Assembly: GCA_945890895.1 (NCBI GenBank)
Contig: CAMDDG010000017.1
Span: forward strand, 1 to 49,675
Length of the DNA: 49,675 bases
Source of the DNA: Chitinophaga pinensis
GTDB taxonomy: Bacteria; Bacteroidota; Bacteroidia; NS11-12g; UBA955
Direction: 5' to 3'
Made by a program: the position numbers and the translations under genes
Shown here: positions 1 to 8,087 of the stretch, piece by piece
How the letters are laid out: the number at the start of each line of letters is the position of its first letter
How positions within the stretch are numbered: the stretch's first letter is position 1
Notes under the pieces: model-generated
The model's database searches: none
Seen by the model: the letters and a program-made list of their open reading frames with translations, nothing else
Told to the model about the DNA's origin: nothing

Positions 1-194
1 ATGTATTTTTCGCGCTCTAACTGAACTGCATCAGTACTTCCACCTTCCATTTCTGGATGAACTTCTGGATTATCTTCATTCATCTCATTCGCTCCACGCT
101 CGTTTTCGGGGGATGTTGGATTGGAATTCTCGTTTTCTTGGGAATTCAATTCATTTTCGTTGGCATTCTCAGTATGATTGTGAGTCGTATTCAT
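1..194 (-). CDS. N-terminal fragment of an acidic protein, possibly GrpE
   Basis: The frame is open from an ATG at 194 to the window edge (64 codons), so only the N-terminus is visible. It is very rich in Asn, Glu, Ser and Pro with almost no hydrophobic residues, and it ends in a charged run (VQLEREKY) that looks like the start of a helix. Nucleotide exchange factor GrpE typically has an acidic disordered N-tail followed by a long coiled coil that begins with this kind of sequence. That fit is only suggestive, because the diagnostic part lies outside the window. It is transcribed divergently from riboflavin synthase. It could be any protein with an acidic tail. Confidence 0.4.
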   Translation of the reverse strand, partial: MNTTHNHTENANENELNSQENENSNPTSPENERGANEMNEDNPEVHPEMEGGSTDAVQLEREKY

Positions 195-314
195 AAGTGT
201 TTTTCTGTAACTCTTTTTTGAACTTTATAAATTCAATTTGCAAATCTACTTCATTCAAACATCTTGCCACGAAAAATCGAATGTCAACTTGTCAGATTTT
301 TTTAACATTTCGCA

Positions 315-345
315 TTGTTTATACTGAACAAATGTCCTTAATTTG
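315..345 (+). promoter_or_regulatory. Promoter of riboflavin synthase (TTG-N20-TTAATTTG)
   Basis: TTG at 315-317 and TTAATTTG at 338-345 (one mismatch to the Bacteroidota -7 consensus TAnnTTTG) are separated by 20 bp. The box ends 6 nt before the ATG at 352, so the mRNA probably begins at or next to the start codon. Confidence 0.55.
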
Positions 346-351
346 GAAATT

Positions 352-972
352 ATGTTTACTGGTATAGTAGAAACGCTGTCAGTTGTCAAGGAATTGAAAA
401 ACTCAGGAACCAATTTGGATATAACTATGCAGTGTCCGATAGCACACGAATTGAAAGTAGATCAAAGCGTTGCACACGACGGTGTCTGTTTAACTATTAC
501 TAGTGTAAATTTCAACGAAAATACATACACCGTAACAGCAATAAAAGAAACGTTAAACCGAAGTAGTTTATCTCAATGGAAAATAGGTCACGTTGTAAAC
601 ATAGAACGATGCATGCCAGCCAATGGTCGTTTCGATGGACATATAGTACAGGGTCACGTGGATTGCACAGGCACAATTGATGAAATTCACGATGTAGATG
701 GTTCACACCTAGTATTTATATCTCATCCAGAAAATGCGGGCATCACAGTAGGTAAAGGCAGTGTAACGCTAAACGGAATCAGCTTAACGGTTGTTGACAG
801 TTTCCCCGACGCTTTCAGTGTTGCAATAATCCCTTACACATGGGAACACACCAGTTTAAGAAATGCAAATGCCGGAGATTTGGTAAATATAGAATTTGAT
901 ATCGTAGGTAAATACCTTCAAAAAATGCAGGCGCTAAAAGATTTAAATGCTAATTTGACTGATTCTAAATAA
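352..972 (+). CDS. ribE: Riboflavin synthase (alpha chain)
   Basis: It catalyses dismutation of two 6,7-dimethyl-8-ribityllumazine molecules to riboflavin in the cytoplasm, the last step of vitamin B2 synthesis. The 206-residue product opens with the canonical MFTGIVE and has two lumazine-binding repeats; the second contains GHIVQGHVDCTG and GISLTVVD. Length is normal for the family. An in-frame TTG at 343 would add three residues, but it lies inside the -7 promoter element. The ATG at 352 gives the family's standard N-terminus and is preferred. It stands alone between a divergent gene and the sdh operon; no FMN riboswitch was recognised upstream. Confidence 0.95.
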   Translation: MFTGIVETLSVVKELKNSGTNLDITMQCPIAHELKVDQSVAHDGVCLTITSVNFNENTYTVTAIKETLNRSSLSQWKIGHVVNIERCMPANGRFDGHIVQGHVDCTGTIDEIHDVDGSHLVFISHPENAGITVGKGSVTLNGISLTVVDSFPDAFSVAIIPYTWEHTSLRNANAGDLVNIEFDIVGKYLQKMQALKDLNANLTDSK

Positions 973-1014
973 AGAGCATTATAAAATCAAAGAACTATTC
1001 TTGATGTGAATTGT

Positions 1015-1022
1015 TAAATTTG
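1015..1022 (+). promoter_or_regulatory. -7 element of the sdhCAB promoter
   Basis: TAAATTTG is a perfect TAnnTTTG match ending 28 nt before the sdhC ATG. No convincing -33 TTTG is seen at the usual spacing. Confidence 0.5.
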
Positions 1023-1050
1023 CAGAATTCTAAATCAAAACTAAACATTT

Positions 1051-1764
1051 ATGGGAGTTATGTCGTTCTTGTTTTCGTCCAGCTTGGGTAGAAAACTTGT
1101 TATGGCGGTGACCGGGGTATCTTTGATCGCCTTTTTATTGGTTCACTGTCTAATTAACGCCACCGTTTTTTTCAACGATGGAGGTAAAACATTCAACTAT
1201 GCAGCGCGTTTTATGGCTGAAAATTGGTTGATTCGTACCACGGAAATATTTTTATTTCTTGGGTTCATCATCCACATCGGTCAAGGACTTTGGTTGGTGT
1301 TCGACAACCGCGCAAAGCGTAAAGCCAAATATGCTAAATCTGCTGGTTCAGCAAACAGCAAATGGTATTCAAGAAGCATGGGCCTTTTAGGTACCCTAAT
1401 TTTAATTTTCTTGGTTTTGCATTTGAAGCATTTTTGGGTTGTAAGTCGTTTTGGTATGCCTCACCACCTTGGAGAGGTTCAATATGTAGCTTCGCATACA
1501 GGGTCACAAGAAGTTTTGGAAAATTTATTTGTAGAAATGGTTAACGTTTTTGCCAATCCAATAGCAGTTATTGTTTATGTTTTGGGATGTTTTTCTTTAG
1601 CGTATCATTTATTGCATGGATTTACTAGTGCTTTCCAAACCTTAGGAATCAACCACAAATCCTACACTCCGTTAATTTCCTCTCTTGGAACTGCATTTTC
1701 AATCATAATACCGATAGTTTTTGCTGCAATACCTGTTGTAATGCATTTAGGAATTATCAAATAA
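1051..1764 (+). CDS. sdhC: Succinate dehydrogenase/fumarate reductase cytochrome b subunit
   Basis: This is the membrane anchor of complex II. It binds haem b and passes electrons between the iron-sulfur subunit and menaquinone. The 237-residue protein has about five hydrophobic helices with membrane histidines in suitable places (VHCLIN, IIHIGQG, LHLKHFW, YHLLHGF), which is the single-subunit b-type anchor normal in Bacteroidota. ATGs at 1051 and 1060 are both usable. sdhA follows after about 20 bp, so the three genes form one operon driven from the element at 1015. In this phylum the enzyme may act as dehydrogenase or fumarate reductase; the sequence does not decide. Confidence 0.93.
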   Translation: MGVMSFLFSSSLGRKLVMAVTGVSLIAFLLVHCLINATVFFNDGGKTFNYAARFMAENWLIRTTEIFLFLGFIIHIGQGLWLVFDNRAKRKAKYAKSAGSANSKWYSRSMGLLGTLILIFLVLHLKHFWVVSRFGMPHHLGEVQYVASHTGSQEVLENLFVEMVNVFANPIAVIVYVLGCFSLAYHLLHGFTSAFQTLGINHKSYTPLISSLGTAFSIIIPIVFAAIPVVMHLGIIK

Positions 1765-1789
1765 TCACAATTAATAAAACAAAGTGAGT

Positions 1790-3769
1790 ATGAAATTAGA
1801 TTCTAAAATTCCACAGGGTTCCATTAACGAAAAATGGACCCAATATAAAAGTTCAGTTCCTTTGGTGAATCCAGCCAACAAAAGACATCTGAATGTTATT
1901 GTTGTTGGAACCGGTTTAGCAGGAGCTTCTGCGGCTGCTACTTTAGCTGAAATGGGCTACAAAGTTTCTGCTTTTTGCTTCCAAGATTCCCCAAGAAGAG
2001 CACACTCAATTGCTGCTCAAGGAGGTATTAATGCTGCTAAAAATTACCAAAACGACGGAGACAGCGTTTACCGTTTATTTTACGACACCATCAAGGGTGG
2101 CGATTACAGGGCCCGCGAAGCTAACGTACATCGTCTAGCGGAGGTTTCTACCAACATCATCGATCAATGTGTTGCTCAGGGGGTACCTTTTGCTCGTGAG
2201 TACGGTGGAACCCTTTCTAACCGTTCTTTCGGTGGAACTCAGGTTCAGCGTACTTTTTACGCAGCCGGGCAAACTGGACAACAATTGTTATTAGGTGCTT
2301 ACTCTGCCCTTGAACGTCAAGTAGGTTTAGGAAATGTAAAGATGTACGCTCGTCACGAAATGATCGAAGTTGTAACGATCGATGGAAAAGCTCGAGGTAT
2401 CATTGCTCGTAATTTGATTTCTGGCCAATTAGAAAGACATTTTGGACATGCTGTTTTACTTTGTACTGGTGGTTACGGAAACGTTTTCTACTTAAGTACC
2501 AATGCAATGGGAAGTAACGTTACCGCTGCTTGGAAAGCTCATAAAGCAGGTGCGTATTTCGGAAATCCATGCTTCACTCAAATTCACCCAACATGTATAC
2601 CCGTTTCTGGTCATTATCAGTCTAAATTGACATTGATGAGTGAGTCGCTAAGAAACGATGGTCGTATTTGGGTCCCTAAAAAGCAAGGTGATACACGTCA
2701 TCCAAACGACATTCCGGAAGAAGAAAGAGACTATTACTTGGAAAGAAGATATCCTGCATTTGGTAATTTAGTACCCCGCGATATCGCTAGCCGCGCTGCT
2801 AAAGAGCGTTGTGATGCGGGTTATGGTGTAGGTCCAAGCAAAATGGCAGTTTATTTGGATTTCAAATATAACATGATCAACAAATACGGTCGTGCTGAAG
2901 CTTCAAAAAGAGGCATAGCAAATCCAGATGAAGCTACTTTATTGGAATTGGGTAAAGAAATTATCAAAGGGCAATACGGCAACTTGTTTGACATGTATAA
3001 ACAAATCACCGATGAAAATCCATACGAAGTTCCCATGAGAATTTACCCAGCTGTTCACTATACAATGGGTGGATTGTGGGTTGATTACGAATTAATGACC
3101 ACCGTACCCGGTTTGTATGCATTGGGAGAAGCTAATTTCTCTGATCACGGTGCAAATCGATTGGGTGCATCTGCTTTGATGCAAGGTTTAGCCGATGGTT
3201 ATTTCGTAATTCCTTACACCATTGGTAATTATTTGAGCAAAGAAATTCACACAAAACCCATTCCTACTGATCATGAAGCGTTCGATCAAGCTGAAAAGAA
3301 AGCAGCAGAACGCATCAATATGTTCTTGAATATCAATGGTAAGCGTTCTGTAGAAAGTTATCATCGAGAGCTAGGAAAAATTATGTGGGATAAGTGTGGT
3401 ATGGCAAGAAATGAAAAAGGGTTGAACGAAGCCATAAGCGAAATTCGTGCATTGCGTGAAGATTTCTACAAGAATGTTCGTGTTCCAGGTACTGCAGATG
3501 AGTTCAATCCTGAATTGGATAAAGCGGGCCGTGTTGCAGATTTCCTTGAATTAGGAGAATTGATGTGTATAGATGCTTTGAATCGAAATGAAAGCTGTGG
3601 AGGTCACTTCCGCGAAGAATTCCAAACAGAAGAAGGAGAAGCTTTGCGTGATGACGAAAAATACTTAGCTGTTTTTGCTTGGGAATCCAAAGGCGAAAAT
3701 CAATGGGAGTTACACCGCGAAGAACTAAATTACGAAAACATTAAAATTCAACAAAGAAGTTACAAATAA
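1790..3769 (+). CDS. sdhA: Succinate dehydrogenase/fumarate reductase flavoprotein subunit
   Basis: This is the catalytic subunit with covalently bound FAD; it interconverts succinate and fumarate at the cytoplasmic face of the inner membrane. About 659 residues. Visible motifs are the dinucleotide-binding loop [20 protein letters not shown] near residue 40, the FAD-attachment region [14 protein letters not shown], and the FAD/active-site stretch [19 protein letters not shown] about 450 residues in. A GTG at 1784 would add two residues; the ATG at 1790 is chosen because it gives the simpler start. It lies between sdhC and sdhB (6-bp gap). The long form of about 660 residues is the type found with five-helix cytochrome b anchors. 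Confidence 0.96.
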   Translation: MKLDSKIPQGSINEKWTQYKSSVPLVNPANKRHLNVIVVGTGLAGASAAATLAEMGYKVSAFCFQDSPRRAHSIAAQGGINAAKNYQNDGDSVYRLFYDTIKGGDYRAREANVHRLAEVSTNIIDQCVAQGVPFAREYGGTLSNRSFGGTQVQRTFYAAGQTGQQLLLGAYSALERQVGLGNVKMYARHEMIEVVTIDGKARGIIARNLISGQLERHFGHAVLLCTGGYGNVFYLSTNAMGSNVTAAWKAHKAGAYFGNPCFTQIHPTCIPVSGHYQSKLTLMSESLRNDGRIWVPKKQGDTRHPNDIPEEERDYYLERRYPAFGNLVPRDIASRAAKERCDAGYGVGPSKMAVYLDFKYNMINKYGRAEASKRGIANPDEATLLELGKEIIKGQYGNLFDMYKQITDENPYEVPMRIYPAVHYTMGGLWVDYELMTTVPGLYALGEANFSDHGANRLGASALMQGLADGYFVIPYTIGNYLSKEIHTKPIPTDHEAFDQAEKKAAERINMFLNINGKRSVESYHRELGKIMWDKCGMARNEKGLNEAISEIRALREDFYKNVRVPGTADEFNPELDKAGRVADFLELGELMCIDALNRNESCGGHFREEFQTEEGEALRDDEKYLAVFAWESKGENQWELHREELNYENIKIQQRSYK

Positions 3770-3775
3770 GCCAAT

Positions 3776-4531
3776 ATGGGACAATCAATGAGAATCAACT
3801 TACAAGTTTGGCGTCAGCGAAATGAAAAAGCTCAAGGCCAATTTGAAACATACAATGTGGAAACAAATCCAGATATGAGCTTCTTGGAAATGTTCGATGT
3901 ATTAAACGAACAATTAATCGAAGAAGGGAAAGAACCCGTTGCATTTGATCACGATTGCCGTGAAGGTATTTGTGGGATGTGTAGTATGGTAATTAACGGT
4001 CGTCCACATGGTCCTAAACAAGGAATTACAACCTGCCAATTGCACATGCGCAGCTTCCAAAATGGAGATACCATTGTAGTGGAACCATGGAGAGCCAATG
4101 CATTTCCAGTAGTTAAAGACTTAAGTGTTAATCGTTCTGCTTTTGATAGAATTATATCAGCAGGTGGATTCGTTTCAGTTAATACCGGTAACGCTGTTGA
4201 CGCTAATAGTGTCCTGATTTCCAAGGAAGTTGCCGACGAAGCTTTTGAAGCTGCAACATGTATCGGATGTGGAGCGTGTGTGAGTGCTTGTAAAAATGCT
4301 TCTGCAATGCTCTTTGTTGGCGCTAAAGTGTCACAATTAAGCATGTTACCTCAAGGGCAACCTGAACGCGAAACTCGTGTTGTTGCAATGGTTAATCAAA
4401 TGGACGCTGAAGGATTTGGTGCTTGTACAAACACAGGAGCCTGCGCTGCTGAATGTCCAAAGCAAATTCCTTTATCCGTAATCGCTAATTTAAACCGCGA
4501 ATTTTACAAGGCGAAATTGAATGGCAAATAA
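3776..4531 (+). CDS. sdhB: Succinate dehydrogenase/fumarate reductase iron-sulfur subunit
   Basis: This electron-transfer subunit links the FAD to the quinone site. At 251 residues it has three cysteine clusters in the expected order: the [2Fe-2S] ferredoxin loop CREGICGMC with a later cysteine in [21 protein letters not shown] for [4Fe-4S]; and [16 protein letters not shown] for the third cluster. It is the last gene of the sdhCAB operon, with a strong intrinsic terminator about 45 bp after the stop. Every residue expected for cluster binding appears to be present, so the subunit should be functional. Confidence 0.95.
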   Translation: MGQSMRINLQVWRQRNEKAQGQFETYNVETNPDMSFLEMFDVLNEQLIEEGKEPVAFDHDCREGICGMCSMVINGRPHGPKQGITTCQLHMRSFQNGDTIVVEPWRANAFPVVKDLSVNRSAFDRIISAGGFVSVNTGNAVDANSVLISKEVADEAFEAATCIGCGACVSACKNASAMLFVGAKVSQLSMLPQGQPERETRVVAMVNQMDAEGFGACTNTGACAAECPKQIPLSVIANLNREFYKAKLNGK

Positions 4532-4575
4532 ACTTAGTTGATCAATTAACTACTAGTTTAAATACTTTCACTGAA

Positions 4576-4608
4576 ATGCTGCTCCTAAAACGAGCAGCAT
4601 TTTTTTTT
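4576..4608 (+). terminator. Intrinsic terminator after sdhB
   Basis: ATGCTGCTC (4576-4584) pairs perfectly with GAGCAGCAT (4592-4600) around a 7-nt loop and is followed by eight T residues. Confidence 0.9.
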
Positions 4609-4653
4609 GCAAATTACGCAAACCCAATATTATGGGATACGCACCAATTTAAA

Positions 4654-5496
4654 TCAATAGGAACTCAATGGGTACTTAAATCCAAGATCGAGCATTCCCT
4701 GAGCACCCCAAGCCGTCTGAACCCCTTGATGATTGGGTAACAATGCCATTTGAACACGTGGGTGCACTATTAATTTCAATTTTTCTGACAATCCGTATTC
4801 CAAACGCATTCCTAATCCAACAAAAGCATTAAAAGGTATATTATTAACTCGATTCACTTTTATACCGTCATTGGGTAATGTTTCTAAAGTGTAGTCATAT
4901 ACATTTACAGATTGACCCTCTTCCAATGAAAATCCTTGGGTTTTTATTCGAACATCGTCGTAAATTAAAAAAGCCGGAGTTGCAGATGCGGTTATAAACA
5001 ATTGAGAATTTTCAATTCTCAAGTTCAAACCGTCAATGCGCTTCATGTATTGCAAATCTGCCACTAAGTATCTCTGACGAAATTGATACAACATTCGTTG
5101 AGTGGGACCCACTGACAATTGAGCATAAACGGCCAAATCAGGATGCGGCTGATAATTAAACATATTATTCACTTTTTCTCGTGTGAAACCCCATTGTTGC
5201 AATCCCACAGAAACCGAAAATATACGAGAATTGGTTTGCTTAAAAACCAGACCTGCAGAAAATGAAAATGTTTGATATCCAATATCACTAGCGTTAAAAG
5301 AGTCTTTCAATTCTTGTTCAGTAAACGCTGGAATTCCTTTAGACCCTGTAAAAGGAGTAACACTTCCTAAAATGCGATGTGAATACACAGGAGCTACTTT
5401 TACATCCGCATATCGCTCCCATCTTAAACCTTGAGAAAACACATCCCCCGAAAACAAAAAAACTCCAATAAAGACTGCCGCTAGATTCTTTTTCAT
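4654..5496 (-). CDS. Secreted/outer-membrane protein of unknown function
   Basis: The product (about 280 residues) starts with a clear signal peptide (MKKNLAAVFIGVFLFSGDVFSQ) if the ATG at 5496 is used; an upstream ATG at 5508 adds four residues. The mature part alternates polar and hydrophobic residues in short strands (for example FSFSAGLVFKQ, FVGLGMRLEYGL, MLDLGFKYPL), typical of a Bacteroidota outer-membrane beta-barrel. No enzymatic motif was recognised. It lies about 37 bp downstream of the MATE gene in the same direction and is probably co-transcribed with it. The gap may carry no promoter of its own. Confidence 0.75.
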   Translation of the reverse strand: MKKNLAAVFIGVFLFSGDVFSQGLRWERYADVKVAPVYSHRILGSVTPFTGSKGIPAFTEQELKDSFNASDIGYQTFSFSAGLVFKQTNSRIFSVSVGLQQWGFTREKVNNMFNYQPHPDLAVYAQLSVGPTQRMLYQFRQRYLVADLQYMKRIDGLNLRIENSQLFITASATPAFLIYDDVRIKTQGFSLEEGQSVNVYDYTLETLPNDGIKVNRVNNIPFNAFVGLGMRLEYGLSEKLKLIVHPRVQMALLPNHQGVQTAWGAQGMLDLGFKYPLSSY

Positions 5497-5533
5497 ATTC
5501 AATTGCAATCTTAATCTTTATACGTGAATATTC

Positions 5534-6889
5534 TTAGTCGAAAATTGTCAAATTTTTCACTCGACGGTAAAAGCGCCACACTCCTAGAATAGAAGCGATG
5601 AAAAGGCCAATTGTAAAACCCGTCCAAATTCCATACACTTGTTGACCTAATACTTCCCCTAAATAATAGGATAAAGGTAAAGAAACCAACCAATAGGAAA
5701 TGATCGAAATGATACTGGCCCAAACTACGTCTTTTATACCGCGAAGCAATCCCATAGCACCAGCTTGAATCCCATCAGACAATTGGAATAAAGCGGCTAG
5801 AAAGAACAAAGGCAAAACAAAGGGCATGACATCGGATTCTGCCTTGTATAAATGCGCTATCTGCTCGTTGAACAAAATAAAACCACCTGCGTTTAAAATC
5901 TCAAAAACGCCCAAAAGAAAAAATGTAACATGTGCCACTCTTCGTATTTTAATTGGATTATGTTCTCCGTATCCATTTCCCGCCATAATACTGCCGGCCA
6001 TAGCAATACCGCTTGCCACCATATAGGTAAATGATGCTGCACTTAAAGCCATGGCATGAGCCGCCAATTGCGCCTCACCGTACCAACCCACCATAACTCC
6101 AGAAAACGCAAAACATGCCCATTCTGCAAAAGTTTGCAATCCTAAAGGGAATCCTATTTTCCAGATAGCATAGGTTTCTATCCAAACTTCTTTCAATTTA
6201 GGCATTACTTTAGGCAAATACTGACGCATTAACTTTGAATAACGAATGTACCAAAGTCCAGCCAACGCCATAGCAATCCTGGAGATCAATGTTGCCCATG
6301 CCGCTCCTTCATAACCTAAATTTGGAAAACCCCAATTCCCATAAATAAACAACCAATTAAGCAATACATTCAACAGCAATCCTCCAATGGTTATGAACAT
6401 GGAAACCTTGGTATGCCCCAATCCATCCGTAAATTGCCGCGAGGTCAAAAAAATCAACATGGGAAGAATGGACCAAGCCACAATCTTTAGGAAGCGGGGT
6501 GCGATTTCACTTACTGCTTCTGTTTGTTTCAACCAATGAAAATTAGAAATTAAAATTCCCAAAATAATCAATTGAATAACAAATAATATTACACTCACCA
6601 ATAAACCAGCACGGTAAGTAATAAAACCCTTGTTGGGATTCCCTTCTCCCACTTTAATACTCACCAATGTACTCACCGCGAATAATATCCCAAAAGTAAG
6701 TCCACTTAACATAAAAAATATGTTATTGGCTTGATTTACACCTGCTAATGCCTCTTTTCCGAGTCCACCTACCATGATGGTATCTGCCACCCCCATTAAA
6801 GTGATACCTAATTGACCGAGAATTATCGGATACGATAATTTCAATATTTCTGAAATTTCAGGGCGGTAATTTCGTATAAAACGCAGCAT
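5534..6889 (-). CDS. MATE-family efflux transporter (NorM-like)
   Basis: A cation-coupled exporter of drugs or organic cations in the inner membrane. The 451-residue protein has about twelve hydrophobic helices in two similar halves. Family-typical stretches include PIILGQLGITLMGVADTIMVG at the N-terminus, a conserved signature of MATE first helices, and the matching region at the start of the second half (GFPLGLQTFAEWACFAFSGVMVG). Length is normal. Its perfect -7 element lies 17 nt upstream of the ATG, divergent from the pseudouridine synthase gene. Substrate cannot be told. Confidence 0.9.
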   Translation of the reverse strand: MLRFIRNYRPEISEILKLSYPIILGQLGITLMGVADTIMVGGLGKEALAGVNQANNIFFMLSGLTFGILFAVSTLVSIKVGEGNPNKGFITYRAGLLVSVILFVIQLIILGILISNFHWLKQTEAVSEIAPRFLKIVAWSILPMLIFLTSRQFTDGLGHTKVSMFITIGGLLLNVLLNWLFIYGNWGFPNLGYEGAAWATLISRIAMALAGLWYIRYSKLMRQYLPKVMPKLKEVWIETYAIWKIGFPLGLQTFAEWACFAFSGVMVGWYGEAQLAAHAMALSAASFTYMVASGIAMAGSIMAGNGYGEHNPIKIRRVAHVTFFLLGVFEILNAGGFILFNEQIAHLYKAESDVMPFVLPLFFLAALFQLSDGIQAGAMGLLRGIKDVVWASIISIISYWLVSLPLSYYLGEVLGQQVYGIWTGFTIGLFIASILGVWRFYRRVKNLTIFD

Positions 6890-6906
6890 TTGTGAAAAAA
6901 ATCCCG

Positions 6907-6914
6907 CAAAAATA
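6907..6914 (-). promoter_or_regulatory. -7 element of the MATE gene
   Basis: Read on the minus strand this is TATTTTTG, a perfect TAnnTTTG, ending 17 nt before the ATG at 6889. Confidence 0.5.
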
Positions 6915-6998
6915 GGTGAATTAGAATGGAATCTATTAAAATTAAGATTAAACCCGTCATATAAGAGTTAAATCATAAAAAAAGGCAACAATGTTTCG

Positions 6999-7006
6999 TA
7001 ACTTTG
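6999..7006 (+). promoter_or_regulatory. -7 element that fixes the pseudouridine synthase start
   Basis: TAACTTTG is a perfect match and ends 5 nt before the ATG at 7012. An in-frame ATG at 6991 lies upstream of the box and so would not be transcribed from this promoter. Confidence 0.55.
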
Positions 7007-7011
7007 CAGTT

Positions 7012-7713
7012 ATGATTGACGTATTGTGGGAAGATAACCATCTTATCATTGTAAATAAGCCTGCTGGAGTTCCCACACAAGGCGATGAAACAGGTGATGC
7101 TCACTTACTCGGCATGACTGAAGAATACATTCGAGTAAAATACAATAAACCGGGTGCCGCTTATGTTGGATTGGTTCATCGAATAGACCGACCCGTATCC
7201 GGCGCAGTGATTCTAGCAAAAACTTCCAAGGCATTGGTTCGAATGAATGAAATTTTCCAGAAAAAAGAAAATCGAAAAATCTATCATGCCATTGTTTCTA
7301 CGCAACTTCCTGAGGAATCAGGTACTCTCGAACATTTTCTAGGGAAAGATTCGGTTACACACAAAGCTTTAGCGTATAATAAACCACGAGGAGGTGCAAA
7401 ATTGAGTATTTTGCATTACCGACTTTTAGCAAGTTTAGCTGGTAAATATTTATACGAAATTCATTTAGAAACCGGTAGATTCCATCAAATTAGAGCACAA
7501 TTATCGAAAGTAGGTTCTCCGATACTAGGCGATTTAAAATACGGTGCTGGCAATCCCCTACCTGATCGATCAATTGCATTGCATTCGCGCCAACTTATCA
7601 CTCCTCACCCAGTAAAAACCAATCCATCTGTGAGTGTAATAGCACCTTACCCCAAGAAACAATGGTGGGACCTTTTCAAAGAGGAATCTCGGGGACCCAA
7701 AAAACGTCGTTAA
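7012..7713 (+). CDS. RluA-family RNA pseudouridine synthase
   Basis: It isomerises uridine to pseudouridine in structured RNA (rRNA or tRNA) in the cytoplasm. The 233-residue product begins at once with the catalytic domain (VLWEDNHLIIVNKPAG) and has no S4 RNA-binding domain. The catalytic motif HRIDRPVSG places the nucleophile at Asp59, and the C-terminal motif LETGRFHQIRAQL is also typical. The site it modifies cannot be told from the sequence. A longer start at 6991 would overlap the promoter, so 7012 is chosen. Its last 38 bp overlap convergently with the atl gene on the other strand. Confidence 0.92.
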   Translation: MIDVLWEDNHLIIVNKPAGVPTQGDETGDAHLLGMTEEYIRVKYNKPGAAYVGLVHRIDRPVSGAVILAKTSKALVRMNEIFQKKENRKIYHAIVSTQLPEESGTLEHFLGKDSVTHKALAYNKPRGGAKLSILHYRLLASLAGKYLYEIHLETGRFHQIRAQLSKVGSPILGDLKYGAGNPLPDRSIALHSRQLITPHPVKTNPSVSVIAPYPKKQWWDLFKEESRGPKKRR

Positions 7714-8011
7714 AATTCTGAATTTGATCGTTACAAACGATCACTCCTTCGGCTTCTAAAAGTTCTTGCATTCGATCTGGATGTGAGAAATGCATCTTAC
7801 CCGTAAGAAGACCTTGTCGATTCACCACTCTATGAGCAGGAATTTTTGGATCAATAGCGTGACTTAAATTCATGGCCCATCCTACCATTCTGGAACTTCT
7901 TTTACTACCCAAGAATGCCGCTATTGCACCGTAGGTTGTAACCCGTCCCGGAGGAATCAGACGAACTACATCAAATACTCGATGATTGAAATCATAATTT
8001 TCAGGTTTCAT
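7676..8011 (-). CDS. Alkyltransferase-like (ATL) DNA-repair protein, MGMT fold with Cys replaced by Ala
   Basis: The product (111 residues) matches the C-terminal domain of O6-alkylguanine-DNA alkyltransferases: helix-turn-helix segment IPPGRVTTYGAIAAFLG, arginine-finger region around SSRMVGWAMN, and the active-site loop. Where repair enzymes have Pro-Cys-His-Arg, this protein reads PAHRVVNRQG (Ala59), so it cannot accept an alkyl group. Proteins of this kind bind O6-alkylguanine and flag it for nucleotide excision repair. An upstream ATG at 8065 would add an unusual basic tail; the ATG at 8011 gives the family's normal N-terminus. The 3' end overlaps the pseudouridine synthase gene convergently by 38 bp. 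Confidence 0.88.
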   Translation of the reverse strand: MKPENYDFNHRVFDVVRLIPPGRVTTYGAIAAFLGSKRSSRMVGWAMNLSHAIDPKIPAHRVVNRQGLLTGKMHFSHPDRMQELLEAEGVIVCNDQIQNFNDVFWVPEIPL

Positions 8012-8087
8012 ACAACCAACTGCCCTTATTTTTGTCTTAAATTTACAAAAAAATTGTTTAATCACTCATTTTAACCTGAATACGGAT

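Noticed and set aside
3949..4344. Long minus-strand open frame opposite sdhB
   Set aside because: It is antisense to a perfect iron-sulfur subunit gene, has no family features and no promoter; it is a by-product of codon use.
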